NCBI GenBank assembly: GCA_963716125.1
Contig: OY970294.1
Coordinates: 2,232,001 to 2,296,000 of the forward strand
Reading direction: 5' to 3'
Length of the DNA stretch: 64,000 nt
Source of the DNA: Acidiluteibacter sp963716125
Lineage (GTDB): Bacteria; Bacteroidota; Bacteroidia; Flavobacteriales_E; Vicingaceae
Part shown: piece after piece, positions 60,702-64,000 of the stretch
How positions within the stretch are numbered: position 1 is the first letter of the stretch
Layout: the number at the start of each line of letters is the position of its first letter
The notes under the pieces: generated by a model
The model's input: only the letters and a program-made list of their open reading frames with translations
Databases searched by the model: none
What the model was told of the DNA's origin: nothing
Position numbers and translations under genes: made by a program

Positions 60702-61346
60702 TTAGAAAGAACAAAAGGAGGAAAAAATAGAGCAACCATTTTGTCCACATGAAAAAGGTAAGCTAAAAAAAGCAACCATTTTGTCTATTACATCGAAATT
60801 AATGATTAAATAAAAGAAGAGCATATTTATAGATACCATGTAGATATAAAAATAAACACAAAATACTATAGCAGAAAAGTTTATCAGTAAAATCATTATG
60901 CTAAAATCAAATAAAAAGACATAACTGATATAGAGTATAATAGAAGCGATAATACTTCCAACAAAAGCAAAAACTATTAAAAAATGCCATCTAACTGGTT
61001 TGTCAAGCTTATCAAATACTTCTCTTTTTGTTAGAAATCGACCGAGATATAAGCGAATAAAACCATCCTCAATTTTATCTGAATAGTAACTGTACTTTCT
61101 TCTAGTTAGTTCTGCATTTTTTTTGTAAAAATGTATTTTATTTCGAGCGGAGTTAAATTGCCTGCCTAAACCTTTTTCTAAAAAGTGCAAATCGTCTAAT
61201 GCTTCCGGAAAGCCTCTCGACTTATTGAAAAATGCACCATCAAATTCATCACTCTTTGTTGTTATAAAATAGATTAAATTATAACACAAAGAAATAATCC
61301 AAATGGCTAGAAATACGTAAAATGCATAGATAAAATAAGTTTCCAT
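60702..61346 (-). CDS. Hypothetical four-helix membrane protein
   Basis: 214 residues. One N-terminal helix (FIYAFYVFLAIWIISLCYNL), a cytoplasmic loop (SRGFPEALDDLHFLEKGLGR, RRKYSYYSDKIEDGF) and three C-terminal helices. The last residues (KMVAFFSLPFSCGQNGCS) are encoded by the two copies of a 14-base sequence shared with the transposase 5' end, so the C-terminus may have been altered by the element. I do not recognise the family. Confidence 0.6.
   Translation of the reverse strand: METYFIYAFYVFLAIWIISLCYNLIYFITTKSDEFDGAFFNKSRGFPEALDDLHFLEKGLGRQFNSARNKIHFYKKNAELTRRKYSYYSDKIEDGFIRLYLGRFLTKREVFDKLDKPVRWHFLIVFAFVGSIIASIILYISYVFLFDFSIMILLINFSAIVFCVYFYIYMVSINMLFFYLIINFDVIDKMVAFFSLPFSCGQNGCSIFSSFCSF
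60732..60785. repeat. 14-base direct repeats matching the IS256-like left end
   Basis: GCAACCATTTTGTC occurs at 60732-60745 and 60772-60785, 40 bases apart. Its reverse complement begins like the transposase element's left end at 59578 (GACAAAATGGTT). One copy may be the right IS terminus and the other the disrupted target, inside the gene above. Confidence 0.5.
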
Positions 61347-61400
61347 TGTTAAATTTTAATCCTGTATTATATTTAAATAAAGATCATATTACGTAATTGA

Positions 61401-63035
61401 TCACACCAGATCCAATTCTTTGATATTCTCTATTCTATTGCGTTCTAAGAATGCGTCTATCGTTTCAAAATGTTCAATCACACGCTGATTTTTGAATTCA
61501 AAAACCTTTTCGGATAAGCCTTGTAAAAAATCTCTATCGTGAGATACTAGAATTAATGTGCCATCAAATGCTTTTAATGCTTCTTTTAAAACATCCTTCG
61601 ACTTTAAATCTAAATGGTTCGTTGGTTCATCCAATATTAATAAATTTACAGGCTCCAATAATAGTTTAACCATTGCTAATCTTGTTCTTTCTCCACCCGA
61701 TAAAACACTCACTTTCTTGTCGATATCATCTCCACTAAACATAAAACCACCTAGAATCGATTTAATTTGAGTTCTAATTTCTCCTTTTGCAACTTCATCT
61801 ACAGTTTGAAAAACAGTTAAATTTGGATCTAATAAGGATGCTTGATTTTGAGCAAAATAGCCCACCTTTACGTTATGTCCCAGATTGCAAGCTCCCTCTA
61901 CTTCTATTTCTCCTAAAATGGCTTTTATCATCGTTGATTTTCCTTCTCCATTTCTTCCAACAAATGATACTTTTTCACCTCTGCTTACTGAAAAGCTAGC
62001 GTCTTTGAAAACGATGAGTTGGTCGTATTGTTTTGAAATATGATCTACACTTACAGGATAATCTCCAGAACGAGGAGCAGCAGGAAATCTTAATCGCAAT
62101 GCGGAAGTATCTATTTCGTCTACTTCAATGATTTCCATTTTTTCCAACATTCGCTCTCTTGAACTTACTTGATTCGTTTTGGAAAAAGTTCCCCTAAACC
62201 GCTCAATAAAGGCTTTATTATCTGCAATTATCTTTTGCTGTTCGTCATAAGCCTTTTGTTGGTGCATTCTTCTATCTTCTCTCAACTGCAAATAGTGACT
62301 GTAATTGGCTTTGTAGTCATATATTCGACCCATAGTTACCTCTATTGTTCTGTTGGTAATATTGTCGATAAATGTTTTATCGTGTGAGATAACAATAACT
62401 GCCTTAGCTTTATTGATTAAAAAATGTTCTAACCATAAAACTGATTCAATATCAATATGATTGGTAGGTTCATCTAAAAGTATTAAATCCGGTTTCTGCA
62501 ATAATATTTTAGCTAATTCTATTCGCATTCTCCATCCGCCGCTAAACTCAGAAGATAGTCGATGAAAGTCATCTCTTTTAAAACCTAATCCTTTTAGGGC
62601 TTTTTCTATTTCTGCATCATAGTTGATCTCTTCAATAGCATAAAATTTCTCTCCTAAATCACTCACACGATCTATTAAACCCAAATATTCAGCTGATTCA
62701 TAATCTGTTCTACTTTCCAATTGTTTGTTGATAGACTCTATCTCATCTTGCATAGCAAAAATCTCTTTGAAGGCTTTAGCAGTTTCTTCAAATACAGTGC
62801 AATCGTCTTCAGTTAATAAATGCTGCGGTAAATAAGCTATAACAGCATCTTTTGGACAATTTACTTTACCTTTAGTTGGTTTTTGTGCACCTGCTATTAT
62901 TTTCATCATAGTAGATTTACCCGCACCATTTTTACCCATCAATGCAATTTTGTCATTTTCATTCACCACGAAAGAAACATCGCTAAACAATGTTTCCCCA
63001 CTAAACTCGACTGCTAGTCCATCTATTGAAATCAT
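61401..63035 (-). CDS. ABC-F family ATP-binding protein
   Basis: 544 residues with two nucleotide-binding domains and no membrane segment. The first Walker A is GKNGAGKST (about residue 38), with VIAYLPQH and SGGWRMRIELA; the second is GRNGEGKST (about 350), with LSGGERTRLAMVKLL and LLILDEPTNHLD. The inter-domain linker (LREDRRMHQQKAYDEQQKII) and ARD-like helices are those of YbiT/EttA-type ABC-F proteins, which act on ribosomes in translation or antibiotic protection. A housekeeping-type gene, reading away from the accessory region. Confidence 0.92.
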   Translation of the reverse strand: MISIDGLAVEFSGETLFSDVSFVVNENDKIALMGKNGAGKSTMMKIIAGAQKPTKGKVNCPKDAVIAYLPQHLLTEDDCTVFEETAKAFKEIFAMQDEIESINKQLESRTDYESAEYLGLIDRVSDLGEKFYAIEEINYDAEIEKALKGLGFKRDDFHRLSSEFSGGWRMRIELAKILLQKPDLILLDEPTNHIDIESVLWLEHFLINKAKAVIVISHDKTFIDNITNRTIEVTMGRIYDYKANYSHYLQLREDRRMHQQKAYDEQQKIIADNKAFIERFRGTFSKTNQVSSRERMLEKMEIIEVDEIDTSALRLRFPAAPRSGDYPVSVDHISKQYDQLIVFKDASFSVSRGEKVSFVGRNGEGKSTMIKAILGEIEVEGACNLGHNVKVGYFAQNQASLLDPNLTVFQTVDEVAKGEIRTQIKSILGGFMFSGDDIDKKVSVLSGGERTRLAMVKLLLEPVNLLILDEPTNHLDLKSKDVLKEALKAFDGTLILVSHDRDFLQGLSEKVFEFKNQRVIEHFETIDAFLERNRIENIKELDLV

Positions 63036-63131
63036 ATCTTAAAAATTAGAAGCGCGAAATTATTAAAATAAAAGGATTCAAAGAAAAAAGGCATTTTGAC
63101 CGTAAGTTTATATTAGAATTTAGACAAAAAA

Positions 63132-63155
63132 AGGCTAATTAATTAAAATTAGCCT
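63132..63155. terminator. Bidirectional hairpin terminator
   Basis: AGGCTAATT (63132-63140) pairs with AATTAGCCT (63147-63155), with A and T runs on either side. It lies after the 210-aa NAD(P)-binding gene on the minus strand and before the ABC-F gene. Confidence 0.75.
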
Positions 63156-63184
63156 CTTTTCAATATTGTATTTCAAATAAATGC

Positions 63185-63817
63185 TTATTTTACAGCTTGT
63201 TGAATTAATTCTTCTCCTTTTATAATTTCTACTATTTTATTCTCTAATATCGAATTATCTAAAGCTTCAACAAGTGTTTTAGCCACATCTTGTCTGCTTA
63301 TTTCTCCATTTTTATTTAGTTTTTCTTTTAGTTCGATTTTGCCTAATGCTTTTTCATCTGTTAATGCTCCTGGACGGATAATAGAATAATTTAAACCAGA
63401 CTCTTTCAAGAAATTATCAGCATTTTGTTTGGCAATTAAATAATCCTTCAAATCCTCAGATTGAGAAGGATTATCAGCTCCCATTGAACTCAACATTACA
63501 TATTTCGATATACCTTCCTGTTTTCCAGCTGTTATTAATTTTTTTGCACCTTCTTGATCTACGCCAACTACGTTTTTTCCTTTAGAACCTGCAGCAAATA
63601 TCACTTTATCCATTCCTTTTAAAGCATGACTTACATCATTTTCTAAATCAGCAAGAACTGCTTTTACCTTATTATTTTCAAAAGATTGCTTTTGCTCTTC
63701 TTTTCTAACCATTGCTACAGGTTCATAAACATCTGATTGCTTTAATAATTCGATAATACTTTTACCGGTAGTTCCATTTGCTCCTGCTACTAATACGTGC
63801 TTCTTTTCAGTATTCAT
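63185..63817 (-). CDS. Atypical SDR/NmrA-like NAD(P)-binding protein
   Basis: 210 residues with N-terminal VLVAGANGTTGKSIIELL (glycine-rich nucleotide motif), MVRKEEQ after the second strand, KVIFAAGSKGKN and a C-terminal region with SIIRPGALTD. The layout is that of YwnB/HSCARG-like atypical SDR proteins, which use the fold as sensor or reductase. It ends just before the terminator above and follows an oxidoreductase gene in the same direction. Confidence 0.88.
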   Translation of the reverse strand: MNTEKKHVLVAGANGTTGKSIIELLKQSDVYEPVAMVRKEEQKQSFENNKVKAVLADLENDVSHALKGMDKVIFAAGSKGKNVVGVDQEGAKKLITAGKQEGISKYVMLSSMGADNPSQSEDLKDYLIAKQNADNFLKESGLNYSIIRPGALTDEKALGKIELKEKLNKNGEISRQDVAKTLVEALDNSILENKIVEIIKGEELIQQAVK

Positions 63818-63853
63818 ATTTCTCTAATTTTTTTATTATTAATAAATTGATTT

Positions 63854-64000
63854 CTATACTTTCACTATCATCTTTCCTTTATTTTTTCCTTCAAAAAGAT
63901 CAAGAAAAGCTTGTGGTATTTGGTCAAATCCTTCCACTATAGTTTCTGAATATTTTAATTGTTCATCTTTTAACCAAGTTGTCAATTGTTTCATTCCTTC
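63854..64000 (-). CDS. C-terminal end of an NADP-dependent oxidoreductase (CurA/MDR-like), cut by window edge
   Basis: The minus strand reads EGMKQLTTWLKDEQLKYSET then IVEGFDQIPQAFLDLFEGKN and GKMIVKV before a stop at 63854-63856. The pattern (YxExxxEGxxxxPxAFxxLFxGxNxGKxxVKV) is the C-terminus of medium-chain NADP-dependent 2-alkenal reductase/CurA-like proteins. Its start lies beyond the window. It ends 37 bases before the ATG of the NAD(P)-binding gene, so both may be one operon. Confidence 0.85.
   Translation of the reverse strand, partial: EGMKQLTTWLKDEQLKYSETIVEGFDQIPQAFLDLFEGKNKGKMIVKV

Overview
The window reads as accessory chromosome of a low-GC member of the Bacteroidota. The support is the gene families (DUF6660, DUF6122, CzcA-TolC fusions, ECF sigma/anti-sigma pairs, IS256-like variant transposase), promoters of the TAnnTTTG type, and poor Shine-Dalgarno sequences. 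Nothing finer than phylum can be fixed from the sequence alone. There are no tRNA, rRNA or CRISPR arrays.

Layout. 1-3.7 kb: the 3' part of a type IIG restriction-modification gene with a REP-associated transposase (RAYT, HUH/Y1) domain embedded between its methylase motifs, ending in a frameshift, then an orphan tail of a second such gene and a hypothetical protein. 3.7-20.4 kb: metal-resistance block 1, all on the + strand: DUF6660, CzcA-TolC fusion, CzcB, PII-like protein, Fur-family regulator, acyl carrier protein, SPFH lipoprotein, zinc-ribbon protein, AlbA_2 membrane protein, bestrophin, Zn-type P1B ATPase, DUF305, STAS, NhaA and a CDF transporter. 20.9-22.7 kb: small membrane and thioredoxin genes. 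22.8-26.6 kb: a CsoR-MerT-MerP-like module with two outer-membrane proteins and an NHL lipoprotein, but no MerA. 26.8-37.3 kb: metal block 2 (His-rich protein, truncated TolC, second CzcA-TolC fusion, CzcB, HupE/UreJ, membrane anchor, DUF6122, MFS, ferredoxin-like). 37.4-39.4 kb: a 5'-truncated CusA-like pseudogene.

40.3-49.5 kb is a defence island: a type II R-M pair whose C5 methylase carries an integrase-like arm domain, a GAPS4-like pair broken by an IS3-family element, and an NdpA-like protein facing an XRE regulator. 49.6-50.9 kb is an IS5-family element. 50.9-54.0 kb is the most novel locus: two paralogous 118-residue precursors with identical Cys spacing near their C-termini, a radical SAM enzyme whose SPASM-like domain has lost four ligand positions, and an exported S41 protease. 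It looks like an undescribed RiPP system. 54-55.9 kb is repeat-rich non-coding DNA. 56-64 kb holds an ECF sigma/anti-sigma/outer-membrane operon, an IS256-like transposase, an ABC-F ATPase, an NAD(P)-binding protein and the end of an oxidoreductase.

Three copies of a roughly 230-bp intergenic repeat (20.4, 39.9-40.3 and 44.3 kb) flank the blocks. Copies near 40 and 44 kb are in direct orientation around the R-M pair; the copy at 20.4 kb is inverted. Comparing copies reveals clean insertions of REP-like palindromes, consistent with past RAYT-type activity in this genome.
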